Source: a virus
Strand: one strand, 5' to 3'
Length of the DNA: 64,000 nucleotides
IMG/VR virus record: IMGVR_UViG_3300017917_000952
Location: 62,001 to 126,000 of that record
The notes beneath the pieces were generated by a model that did not search any database, had not been told where the DNA came from, and saw nothing but the letters and a program-made list of their open reading frames with translations. Below are positions 1 to 6,688 of the stretch, piece after piece. Made by a program: the position numbers and the translations under genes. Numbering within the stretch: the first letter of the stretch is position 1; each line of letters begins with the position of its first letter.

Positions 1-330
1 AATATCAAAATCTACAATCTTATGAGGAATATTGTAGGCCTTACAAAATTCTCTAGCATAAACTATGTCGTGTTCATTAGTTCCAGCATTATGTCTGAGA
101 GTTAATGCTGTAAATTCTATACCTGCTTTAATAAAACTTCTAGCAGCAACTTCACCGTCTATCCCGCCGCTTAGACATAGGAATAAAGGCTTGTCAGTAA
201 GAGCTCTAATATTTTTTGCTGTTTGAATTAATTCACTTTTCCAATCTAACAGCGGGCGGCTTATGGGATTGAAATTTATCTTAAAGGTGCCGTCCTGGTT
301 AAGTAGATAAGTAAAGTTTACATTATTCAT
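1..330 (-). CDS. PP-loop ATP pyrophosphatase-like protein, 3' end cut by the window edge
   Basis: The reading frame opens at ATG 330-328 and is still open at base 1, so only the first 110 residues are present. After about 40 residues it shows a P-loop of the N-type ATP-pyrophosphatase kind (LCLSGGIDGE, residues ~52-61), followed by alternating strands and helices (FTALTLR, YAREFCKAYNIPHKIVDFDI). This layout is seen in the synthetase domain of asparagine synthase and in related adenylating enzymes that release pyrophosphate. The usual SGGxDS is SGGxDG here, so the last motif residue is not canonical. The gene is divergent from panD. The substrate cannot be told from this fragment. QueC is a less likely alternative because QueC starts almost directly with the P-loop and uses SGGxDS. 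Confidence 0.7.
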   Translation of the reverse strand, partial: MNNVNFTYLLNQDGTFKINFNPISRPLLDWKSELIQTAKNIRALTDKPLFLCLSGGIDGEVAARSFIKAGIEFTALTLRHNAGTNEHDIVYAREFCKAYNIPHKIVDFDI

Positions 331-344
331 GGGTAGAGGTATTT

Positions 345-716
345 ATGTTAAATTTAATGGTTAAATCAAAAATTCACAGGGCAACAGTTACAGATGGAAA
401 TCTTGCATACAAGGGAAGTATAACAGTAGATAGGAAGTTAATGAAGGCAGCAAATTTGCGACCTTTTGAATTCGTTCATGTTAACAATCTAAGCAATGCC
501 CAACACTGGGAAACTTATGTAATTCCTGGAAACGACGGAGAGATTATCCTAAACGGGCCACCTGCAAGATTATTTCAAAAGGGCGACAAAGTTGTTATAT
601 TAGGGTTCAGTTATCTATCAAACGACGAATTATCTACATTTGAGCACGTAGATGTAATGGTTACAGAAACTAACGAAATCACTAACGTGATCGTTTCAAA
701 AAGCGATTTTGAATAA
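345..716 (+). CDS. panD: Aspartate 1-decarboxylase (PanD)
   Basis: PanD converts L-aspartate to beta-alanine, the precursor of pantothenate and coenzyme A, using a pyruvoyl group made by self-cleavage. The 123-residue protein aligns without gaps to bacterial PanD through the active-site region: KIHRATVT at 9-16 with Lys9, the self-cleavage pair Gly24-Ser25 in YKGSITVD, Tyr58 in TYVI, and an NGPPARL segment corresponding to the conserved NGAAAH. Length is normal for the family (~117-126). The position of E. coli Arg54, which contacts the substrate carboxylate, is His here, so substrate binding may differ. It starts at the first ATG, 15 bases from the divergent PP-loop gene, and is followed by a lysis-type gene. 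A biosynthetic PanD in a phage suggests an auxiliary metabolic gene that supplies CoA during infection. Confidence 0.9.
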   Translation: MLNLMVKSKIHRATVTDGNLAYKGSITVDRKLMKAANLRPFEFVHVNNLSNAQHWETYVIPGNDGEIILNGPPARLFQKGDKVVILGFSYLSNDELSTFEHVDVMVTETNEITNVIVSKSDFE

Positions 717-748
717 ATAAATTAACACTACACAAAATGGAGCAACAC

Positions 749-1270
749 ATGTCCGAAGAAAAAATGAGCGAAAGCCAAAAGAAAAAAGAAGATTGGATGA
801 ACGCTAAATGGCGTCCTATGATGGGATGGATGTACATGGTCGTCTGTATGATGGACATGGTAATCTTTCCTGTTCTTTGGAGTCTATTGCAAACATTCGC
901 AAAAGTACCTCTAACCCAGTGGAACCCATTAACTCTACAGGGTGCTGGACTATTCCATATCGCTATGGGTGCAGTTCTAGGTATTGCAGCATTTGGAAGA
1001 ACACAAGAAAAATTAAACGGAGCAAACAATGGCGGCGCACAATTACCATCAAGCGGGTTTGCAGCATCTAGCGTACCTGCGTCAGGCGGTTTCGGAACAC
1101 CAGTTGCAGCAAGCGGCTTTGGGGCAGTCGGTAGCACAGTACCCGCGTATGGCGGAGGTGGCTTTGGAAGCGTATCTAGTACACCAACAGCGGACACAGG
1201 CTTCGGACAAGTTACCACAGGTTTCGGAGGAAAGCCTGCACCAATCCAACCTCCACAACCGTTAATTTAA
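749..1270 (+). CDS. Holin-like membrane protein with FG-rich disordered tail
   Basis: Likely inner-membrane holin that controls lysis timing. I chose ATG 749 over ATG 737 because GGAG (739-742) sits at proper Shine-Dalgarno distance only from 749. The 173-residue protein has a short charged N-terminus, a conserved-looking KWRPMMGWMYM start, two hydrophobic segments (about residues 25-50 and 65-82) and ends the membrane part with AAFGRTQEK. This matches the general shape of the 3TM holins of gene-transfer agents and marine T4-like phages. The last ~75 residues are a low-complexity Gly/Ser/Ala tail with five Phe-Gly pairs (GGFGT, SGFGA, GGFGS, TGFGQ, TGFGG). No endolysin is adjacent. A lytic GH19 domain occurs only in the tail protein at 53286-55559. 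Function is inferred from topology. Confidence 0.65.
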   Translation: MSEEKMSESQKKKEDWMNAKWRPMMGWMYMVVCMMDMVIFPVLWSLLQTFAKVPLTQWNPLTLQGAGLFHIAMGAVLGIAAFGRTQEKLNGANNGGAQLPSSGFAASSVPASGGFGTPVAASGFGAVGSTVPAYGGGGFGSVSSTPTADTGFGQVTTGFGGKPAPIQPPQPLI

Positions 1271-1280
1271 GGAAACACTT

Positions 1281-1508
1281 ATGAAGAAAATTATTTTTGT
1301 TGCAGGTCTTGCCCTAAGCCTAGCATTCCCAACATTTGCAGCAGACGAAGGTCCGGGCAAAGGTGAAATGAAAACTGTTTGCCATCCAAAAAAAGATAAG
1401 GCCGGCAAAGAGGTAAAAGGTAAAGACGGAAAAGTTGTAGAAGAATGCAAGCAGATCAAGGTTCGCAAGAAACTAGAAGGAACAGAAATTCCTCCTGCTA
1501 AGAAGTAA
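1281..1508 (+). CDS. Small exported Lys-rich protein with two cysteines
   Basis: 75 codons behind an AAGGAA ribosome site. Residues 1-21 form a clear Sec signal peptide (MKKIIFVAGLALSLAFPTFA) with a likely cut before ADEG. The mature part is about 54 residues, very lysine-rich, with two cysteines (TVCHPKKDK and EECKQIK) that could form one disulfide in the periplasm. It has no lipobox and no transmembrane anchor, so it is not an obvious spanin. It lies 10 bases after the holin gene, so a role at the envelope during lysis or superinfection exclusion is possible but unproven. I do not recognise a named family. Confidence 0.7.
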   Translation: MKKIIFVAGLALSLAFPTFAADEGPGKGEMKTVCHPKKDKAGKEVKGKDGKVVEECKQIKVRKKLEGTEIPPAKK

Positions 1509-1512
1509 CTAC

Positions 1513-1541
1513 TTGACAAATCCAAAAAGGTATAGTAAAAT
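1513..1541 (+). promoter_or_regulatory. Sigma-70 promoter for the DnaJ gene
   Basis: TTGACA at 1513-1518 and TAAAAT at 1536-1541 with a 17-base spacer. The predicted transcript starts near 1548, 14 bases before the DnaJ start codon. The -10 box lies inside the palindrome at 1524-1556, so promoter and hairpin overlap. Confidence 0.6.
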
Positions 1542-1556
1542 TTACTATACCTTTTT
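1524..1556. terminator. Perfect 16-bp palindrome, probable bidirectional terminator
   Basis: A 16-base left arm (1524-1539, begins AAAAAGGTATAG) is perfectly complementary to 1541-1556, which ends CCTTTTT. On either strand the hairpin is followed by a T run. It separates the panD-holin group from the dnaJ-def-clpA group and would stop read-through from the lysis genes. It is A/T-rich, so its strength is uncertain. Confidence 0.55.
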
Positions 1557-1561
1557 CTATT

Positions 1562-2398
1562 ATGGCTGACCATTATCAAACACTCGGCGTAGACCGAACT
1601 GCCTCACAAGATGATATCAAAAAAGCGTTCCGCAAACTTGCGGCACAGCATCATCCTGACCGCGGCGGGGACACGGCCAAATTTCAAGAAATACAGGCTG
1701 CGTATGCTACACTTAGCGATCCAGAAAAACGGGCGCAGTACGACAACCCTACTCCACAATTTGAAGGCTTCCGACAATATGGCGGTATGCCTCCCGGGTT
1801 TGAAGATGTTATAAATCAAATGTTTGGAGGTAATCATCCGTTTAATGATATTTTTGGAAGACCGCATCCGACTCAACCTAAAAACAGAATATTAAACATC
1901 CAGACTACAATTACATTGGAAGAAGCATTCTCTGGTAAGGAGATGGTGGCGAACATCACTCTGCCCAGCGGCCGTGATCAAATTTTACAAATTAAAATTC
2001 CTGCCGGTATACAAGACGGTACCGTTCTACGTCTATCAGGTATGGGGGATGACAGTGTTAAGAATGCCCCACGAGGTGACATACATCTAACTGTTAGCAT
2101 ACAGCCTCATAAAATATTTCATAGAACAGGCGATGATCTAAATTGCACAATGAACTTAAACTGCATCGATGCAATGACTGGTAAAACTATCCAGATAGAA
2201 ACTGTAGATAAGAAAACACTCGAAGTTGCTGTTAAGGCCGGAACACAACACGGACAAATAATGAGTGCTGCCGGCTATGGTATGCCTAAGATGTCGGACA
2301 ATAGATTTCGGGGACGATTACTAATTCATATCAATATCGTAATCCCAGACAATCTGTCAGACGCACAAAAGCAGATACTCAAAGAACATTTTCAGTAA
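1562..2398 (+). CDS. DnaJ/CbpA-type co-chaperone
   Basis: 278-residue J-domain protein that should stimulate ATP hydrolysis by host DnaK. The J-domain spans residues ~1-65, with the diagnostic HPD in QHHPDRGG (~32-34). A Gly/Phe-rich linker follows (~70-110), then two beta-sandwich substrate-binding domains of the DnaJ C-terminal type (~115-275; LEEAFSGKE, LPSGRDQILQIKIPAG, RGDIHLTVSIQPH). The CxxCxGxG zinc domain of true DnaJ is absent, so it is closer to CbpA. It shares its promoter with peptide deformylase (8-base gap) and ClpA, forming a protein-quality-control operon. Confidence 0.9.
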   Translation: MADHYQTLGVDRTASQDDIKKAFRKLAAQHHPDRGGDTAKFQEIQAAYATLSDPEKRAQYDNPTPQFEGFRQYGGMPPGFEDVINQMFGGNHPFNDIFGRPHPTQPKNRILNIQTTITLEEAFSGKEMVANITLPSGRDQILQIKIPAGIQDGTVLRLSGMGDDSVKNAPRGDIHLTVSIQPHKIFHRTGDDLNCTMNLNCIDAMTGKTIQIETVDKKTLEVAVKAGTQHGQIMSAAGYGMPKMSDNRFRGRLLIHINIVIPDNLSDAQKQILKEHFQ

Positions 2399-2406
2399 AT
2401 ACTTTT

Positions 2407-2901
2407 ATGAAGCAAGTTTTAAAATTTCCAAATGAATTACTTAGGGTTCAGGCTCCAGAATGGGATTTTGGTAATCCTCCTGTCGATCCTGCGACCTTAG
2501 AAAAAGAACTAATTGAAACCATGTTAGCCCACGACGGTATCGGGTTGGCAGCAACGCAGGTAGGATTGCTATATCGTGTATTTGTTATGGGATGGAGAGG
2601 CGCACCTGAAGAAGCAAAAGCATTTTTTAACCCCATAGTTGTTGCAACCGTAGACGAGGTTGAAGACCTCGAAGAAGGATGTTTGAGTTTTCCTGGAATA
2701 TATGTTAACATTAAACGTCCTAAAAAAATTCTTGCTAGATGGCAAAACTCAAAAGGAGAATGGGAAGAATCTGAATTCGAAGGATATAACTGTAAGTGCT
2801 TTCTACATGAACTAGATCATCTAGAAGGAATCGTTTTTCAAGACCGCGTAAGTTCCCTAAAGTGGGCCTTGGGCGTTAAAAAATCAAAAAAGAGGAAATA
2901 A
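2407..2901 (+). CDS. def: Peptide deformylase
   Basis: Removes the N-formyl group from new polypeptides. All three metal-site motifs are present in the 164-residue protein: GIGLAATQVG (44-53), EGCLS with the metal ligand Cys92, and HELDH (134-138) with two His ligands and the catalytic Glu. HELDH departs slightly from the usual HExDH only at the variable positions. The C-terminus is short and basic (KKSKKRK), without the long C-terminal helix of E. coli Def. Phage deformylases are known from marine phages. Here it sits between dnaJ and clpA, suggesting help with a burst of viral protein synthesis. Confidence 0.93.
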   Translation: MKQVLKFPNELLRVQAPEWDFGNPPVDPATLEKELIETMLAHDGIGLAATQVGLLYRVFVMGWRGAPEEAKAFFNPIVVATVDEVEDLEEGCLSFPGIYVNIKRPKKILARWQNSKGEWEESEFEGYNCKCFLHELDHLEGIVFQDRVSSLKWALGVKKSKKRK

Positions 2902-2907
2902 AACCAA

Positions 2908-5178
2908 ATGTTGGAACCGGATAAAGACTTAGAGAAAATTTTTGAACATGCTGTTCAACTAGCAAGTATGAACAAACACGAATACGTTACGCTAGAACAT
3001 TTTCTTTTTAGCATGTTAAGTAACGAACCGTTCGTGAAAGTATTAGAGGCATTTGGTACAGATGTAAAAACCTTTAGAGAAGACATCGAAAACTACATTG
3101 TCAACGAACTAAAAGACATTGCTAGTGAAACTGTTACTCGCCCTAAGAAAACAGTAAGTGTAGATCGAATGTTGAATCGTGCATTTACGCAGGTTCTGTT
3201 TAGCGGTCGTCAAATTATTAGCCCTGTTGACTGCTTTATTAGCCTATTCGGCGAAAAGAAAAGCCAGGCAAACTATTTCATAAGGAAAGCCAATATTGAT
3301 AAAGATATTTTCATCGACTTTATCAAGAAAGAAGTCTCTAAGAACGAAGAGGTAGAAGAAACCAAAGGTAGCAATCCTCAGATCGAAAGAATGTTGCTAC
3401 AGTTCTGCACTAACTTGAGCGCAAAGGCTAAGAGTAAAAAAATTGATCCGGTTATCGGTCGTGATAAAGAAATTGAAGAAATTCAATTAGTGCTTGCACG
3501 CCGTACAAAATCAAATGCTATTATGATCGGAGATCCCGGAGTAGGTAAGACCGCTATTGCAGAAGGTCTTGCTCGTAAGATCTACGAAGGCAATGTTCCT
3601 AAGTTTATTCAAGAGCACACAGTTTATAGTCTAGATATCAGCGGTATGCTAGCCGGTAGTAAATACCGCGGTGATTTTGAAGAACGCCTCAAGGCCGTTA
3701 TTAGTGCATTAGAGAAAAAAGGCAAGTGCATCTTGTTTATCGACGAAGCACATATGATGAATGGTGCAGGCGCTGCCGGTAACAGTAGCAATGATATGGC
3801 TAATATGCTCAAGAGCACACTAGGCAAAGGCACAATTAAGGTAATTGCTTCAACTACTTGGGACGAATATCGTAAACACTTCGAAAAAGATCGTGCGCTA
3901 ATGCGCCGATTCCAGCGTGTGGTAATTGACGAGCCCGATGAAGTAACTGCTATTAAGATTATTAAAGGTCTTAAGAAGTATTACGAAAAACATCACAGCG
4001 TTAAGATTACAAATCAAGCAGTTATTGATAGTGTCAAGTATAGTGTTAAGTATCTCAGTGATAAGAAATTACCTGACAAGGCTATCGACCTAATTGATTG
4101 TGCAAGTGCTCGCTTTAAACTTCGCAATGAAGAAGGCGGTATTGTTGACCACGATGAAATTCTATTCGAAGTTAGTCGTATTGCTAACATTCCGATTGAA
4201 GCCATTAACAGCAAAGAAACAAGTAACTTGCCTAATCTTGAAAAGAACATGAAGGCCAAGGTGTTTGGTCAAGAAACTGCTATTGATAATCTGTTAGACA
4301 AAGTGTTTATTGCACAGGCTGGCCTAAAAAATCCCAATAAGCCTGTAGGTAACTTCTTGTTTGTTGGCCCAACTGGTGTCGGTAAAACAGAAGCGGCAAA
4401 ACAACTAGCACAGAACCTAGGTATCAAATTAGTTCGCTTTGATATGAGTGAATATCAAGAACAGCATAGTGTTGCTAAATTCATCGGTGCGCCTCCAGGC
4501 TATGTAGGCTACGAGGATAACGCAGGATTGCTGATCACAAGTCTACAAGAAACACCAAACTGTGTGCTGTTGTTAGACGAAGTTGAAAAAGCACACCCAA
4601 GTGTGTTAACCGTTCTCCTACAAGTTATGGATAACGGCTTTGTTACAGGCAGCAATGGTAAGAAAGCAGATGCTCGCAATGCAATTATCATTATGACTTC
4701 TAACCTTGGTGCTGCCGATGCTGAAAAGAATGCAGTCGGTTTTGGTAGCCTAGAACGTGATAGCGATCCTAAAGATGCAATCAATAGGTTCTTTGCACCG
4801 GAATTCCGAAATCGTTTAGACGGTATCATTAGATTTGGCAAACTCGATCAGCAGACAATGATCAAGGTGGTGAAGAAATTTGTTGATGAACTTAATGCTC
4901 AGATTAAGGACAAAAATATTCATGTCAAACCAACTGTTGAAGCAGTTGAGTACTTGATCGAAAAAGGCTTTGATAGTAAAATGGGAGCTCGTCCGCTACA
5001 GAGATGCATTGATGAGATGATCAAGCGTCCCCTAAGTAAAGAGATTCTGTTTGGTAAACTATCAAATGGAGGCATTGTAGAAATCACAGTTGAAGATAAA
5101 TCTCTTAAACTCAATGTAGTAGACATTATGCCTATTAAAAAGAGCGAAGATGAAATTCAGGAAACTGACAACGCATAA
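2908..5178 (+). CDS. clpA: ClpA-like AAA+ unfoldase
   Basis: 756 residues, the normal length of ClpA. Order: Clp N-domain (~1-145), a linker, the D1 AAA module with Walker A GDPGVGKT (208-215) and Walker B LFIDEAHMM, then the D2 module with Walker A GPTGVGKT (487-494), Walker B LLLDEVEKAHP and an arginine-finger region FAPEFRNRLD. It lacks the long ClpB middle domain. In ClpA, an IGL tripeptide (~617-619) docks on ClpP. The aligned position here reads VGF (610-612), so a ClpP-like loop may be kept. No ClpP or ClpS is encoded in this window, so it may use host ClpP to redirect proteolysis. It starts 6 bases after def. Confidence 0.93.
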   Translation: MLEPDKDLEKIFEHAVQLASMNKHEYVTLEHFLFSMLSNEPFVKVLEAFGTDVKTFREDIENYIVNELKDIASETVTRPKKTVSVDRMLNRAFTQVLFSGRQIISPVDCFISLFGEKKSQANYFIRKANIDKDIFIDFIKKEVSKNEEVEETKGSNPQIERMLLQFCTNLSAKAKSKKIDPVIGRDKEIEEIQLVLARRTKSNAIMIGDPGVGKTAIAEGLARKIYEGNVPKFIQEHTVYSLDISGMLAGSKYRGDFEERLKAVISALEKKGKCILFIDEAHMMNGAGAAGNSSNDMANMLKSTLGKGTIKVIASTTWDEYRKHFEKDRALMRRFQRVVIDEPDEVTAIKIIKGLKKYYEKHHSVKITNQAVIDSVKYSVKYLSDKKLPDKAIDLIDCASARFKLRNEEGGIVDHDEILFEVSRIANIPIEAINSKETSNLPNLEKNMKAKVFGQETAIDNLLDKVFIAQAGLKNPNKPVGNFLFVGPTGVGKTEAAKQLAQNLGIKLVRFDMSEYQEQHSVAKFIGAPPGYVGYEDNAGLLITSLQETPNCVLLLDEVEKAHPSVLTVLLQVMDNGFVTGSNGKKADARNAIIIMTSNLGAADAEKNAVGFGSLERDSDPKDAINRFFAPEFRNRLDGIIRFGKLDQQTMIKVVKKFVDELNAQIKDKNIHVKPTVEAVEYLIEKGFDSKMGARPLQRCIDEMIKRPLSKEILFGKLSNGGIVEITVEDKSLKLNVVDIMPIKKSEDEIQETDNA

Positions 5179-5845
5179 GTTATTCTACGGAAAGTGGACA
5201 TATAAGATTCGATGCTACTGCAAAGGATCTTATATGATCGCACGCCTAGGCATTCCTTATGCTTTAAACGAGTGCATGACGAAAAAAGCAGGCGGAATAT
5301 TTCGTAGAGACTTCGAGCCAGATAAACTTATAGAGTTTATCCAAGACGTAGACCAATTCTTAGATAAAGATATTAAGGTACGAACTGAAGGTGGTATTTT
5401 TACAATCTATTGTAACGACGAAAAGTTGTTTGACAAAATGACTAAGCGTTTAGAACGCTGGATCACTGAAGTACATGTACCCGGAAATGCCGCAGAGCAG
5501 GCATTTATCGAAGAAAACGGTCGTAGAAAGATGATCTGCAATCGACTACCGTTCGAACGCTATCAATACAAAGTCTACATCAAAGAACGACTCGATATTC
5601 AAACTAGAGAACGTCTTTGGTCATGGATGGCAAAGTATGACGGAAAGTTTAGAACTCCGGTTAGGGTAGCCACTTGGCTAATGGGCCAAAAACAATGGGT
5701 AACTTGTCCTAGTATCTACGTAGAAGACGGTCCTAGTTTAAGTATGATGCTGTTATTTTTAGGCGATAGGGTATCTAAAGTAGAAGAATTTGTACCAAGG
5801 TCTGTGATAAATATCATATCAGAGGAACAGCCATGCCCAGTTTAG
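5150..5845 (+). CDS. Conserved phage protein of unknown function
   Basis: 231 residues. The start overlaps the end of clpA by 29 bases, with AGAG just upstream. No motif of known function is visible. The N-terminal third is basic and aromatic (KLFYGKWTYKIR), the middle has a Lys/Glu-rich helix-turn region (DKMTKRLERWITEVHV), and the C-terminal part is mixed alpha/beta ending CPV. There is no signal peptide or membrane segment, so it is probably cytoplasmic or a virion component. Translational coupling with clpA and with the next gene (13-base overlap) indicates one operon. Confidence 0.75.
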   Translation: MKFRKLTTHKLFYGKWTYKIRCYCKGSYMIARLGIPYALNECMTKKAGGIFRRDFEPDKLIEFIQDVDQFLDKDIKVRTEGGIFTIYCNDEKLFDKMTKRLERWITEVHVPGNAAEQAFIEENGRRKMICNRLPFERYQYKVYIKERLDIQTRERLWSWMAKYDGKFRTPVRVATWLMGQKQWVTCPSIYVEDGPSLSMMLLFLGDRVSKVEEFVPRSVINIISEEQPCPV

Positions 5846-6249
5846 CCCAAGGATTAGAATTCGTTACTTATACCAATACAGCAAGTGTACAGGTAACTTA
5901 CCCGCTTTTTACAAGTACCAATGAAACATTGGTCTATAAAAGCATTCCTGCTAAGGGCGATGGCTATTTCGGTAACAGCGACGGCTTGCATACTGTAATG
6001 TACACCTATGATAGCAATTTCATCGGCACTATTACAATGCAGGCTAGCCTGGCAACTAATCCCGTTGAAGCAGATTGGTTTGATGTTGCCGGAACTACCG
6101 AGGAACAAACAGAAACTAGTCCCTTTTATAACGGACTTACTGTTGCAACACAGTCAAAATACTATAACTTTACTGGCAACTTCGTCTGGGTACGAGGTGT
6201 TGTTTCCATCGAAGCAGGCCAAGTAGATAGTATTCTCTACAATCACTAA
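5833..6249 (+). CDS. Beta-rich protein of unknown function, possible virion component
   Basis: 138 residues starting at ATG 5833 with AGAGGA upstream. The sequence is Thr/Ser/Tyr-rich with short alternating hydrophobic strands (SVQVTYPLF, TITMQASL, FVWVRGVVSIEAGQVDSILYNH) and few charged residues, the look of a small all-beta decoration or tail-associated domain. There are no cysteines and no signal peptide. It is the last gene before the structured region at 6252-6313. The role is inferred only from composition. Confidence 0.7.
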   Translation: MPSLAQGLEFVTYTNTASVQVTYPLFTSTNETLVYKSIPAKGDGYFGNSDGLHTVMYTYDSNFIGTITMQASLATNPVEADWFDVAGTTEEQTETSPFYNGLTVATQSKYYNFTGNFVWVRGVVSIEAGQVDSILYNH

Positions 6250-6251
6250 TT

Positions 6252-6313
6252 TTCCAAAAGAATAAAATATAATAAATACTCTATACTTAGAGTATATGTG
6301 TATACTTTTGGAA
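6252..6313 (+). promoter_or_regulatory. Nested inverted repeats in the leader of the 6319 gene
   Basis: Outer arms TTCCAAAAG (6252-6260) and CTTTTGGAA (6305-6313) are perfectly complementary. Inside them ATACTCTA (6276-6283) pairs with TAGAGTAT (6288-6295) around a 4-base loop. The GGA that would serve as ribosome site for ATG 6319 lies in the outer right arm, so the closed form would hide it. Confidence 0.5.
6270..6279 (+). promoter_or_regulatory. Candidate T4-type late promoter
   Basis: TAATAAATAC resembles the T4 late -10 element TATAAATA recognised by gp55, which this phage encodes. It lies about 40 bases before ATG 6319, upstream of genes likely to make packaged proteins. Support is one short A/T-rich motif only. 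Confidence 0.35.
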
Positions 6314-6318
6314 CAATT

Positions 6319-6687
6319 ATGCTACTTAACGAATTCTTCGGAAAAAATATAGACCCTATCAAGAATATGAACAAAGGTCGCGATGATAAAAACATCAGCG
6401 ACGACCTTTTTAACTATATTATTGATCACGATAAACTGCACAAAGATTATTTCTTCCCTATTGCTGCAAAAATTAGTAAGAAAAAGGGAGATGTAGACCG
6501 TAAAGAAATGTGCAAAGAATTCCTGCCTATGGTCTTAAAAGGCTGCAAAGAATATTACGAGCACAAAAAGATGAAGGGCAAATTAGGAACAGTGTTTTCT
6601 AAAGAATTGCGTAGCGATATGTGCGAGCGACTACTAGATCATTATAAAGATGATATTGTTAGAGGCAAATATAAGGTAGGTGCATAA
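6319..6687 (+). CDS. Small protein with capsid-targeting-like N-terminus
   Basis: 122 residues from ATG 6319, preceded by GGA. An in-frame GTG at 6298 has no ribosome site. It begins MLLNEFFGKN, an M-x-x-x-E-F start shared with the proteins at 6689, 11315 and 13116. The rest is helical and lysine-rich (NMNKGRDDKNISDD, KKMKGKLGTVF, HYKDDIVRGKYKVGA). The similarity of the start to T4 internal-protein leaders suggests a proteolysed, virion-packaged product. That is inference. The stop codon is one base from the next ATG. Confidence 0.7.
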   Translation: MLLNEFFGKNIDPIKNMNKGRDDKNISDDLFNYIIDHDKLHKDYFFPIAAKISKKKGDVDRKEMCKEFLPMVLKGCKEYYEHKKMKGKLGTVFSKELRSDMCERLLDHYKDDIVRGKYKVGA

Positions 6688-6688
6688 T

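Noticed and set aside
1-330. QueC as identity of the partial PP-loop gene
   Set aside because: QueC places the P-loop at the extreme N-terminus and uses SGGxDS; here it comes after ~50 residues and reads SGGIDG.
682-1218. 178-codon minus-strand frame opposite the holin
   Set aside because: It lies fully antisense to a gene with a ribosome site and membrane segments; its Pro-rich product is the mirror of the Gly/Ser-rich tail.
5833-6249. Small tail-fibre gene with a receptor role
   Set aside because: Composition is beta-rich, but there is no fibre repeat or terminal domain; left as unknown.
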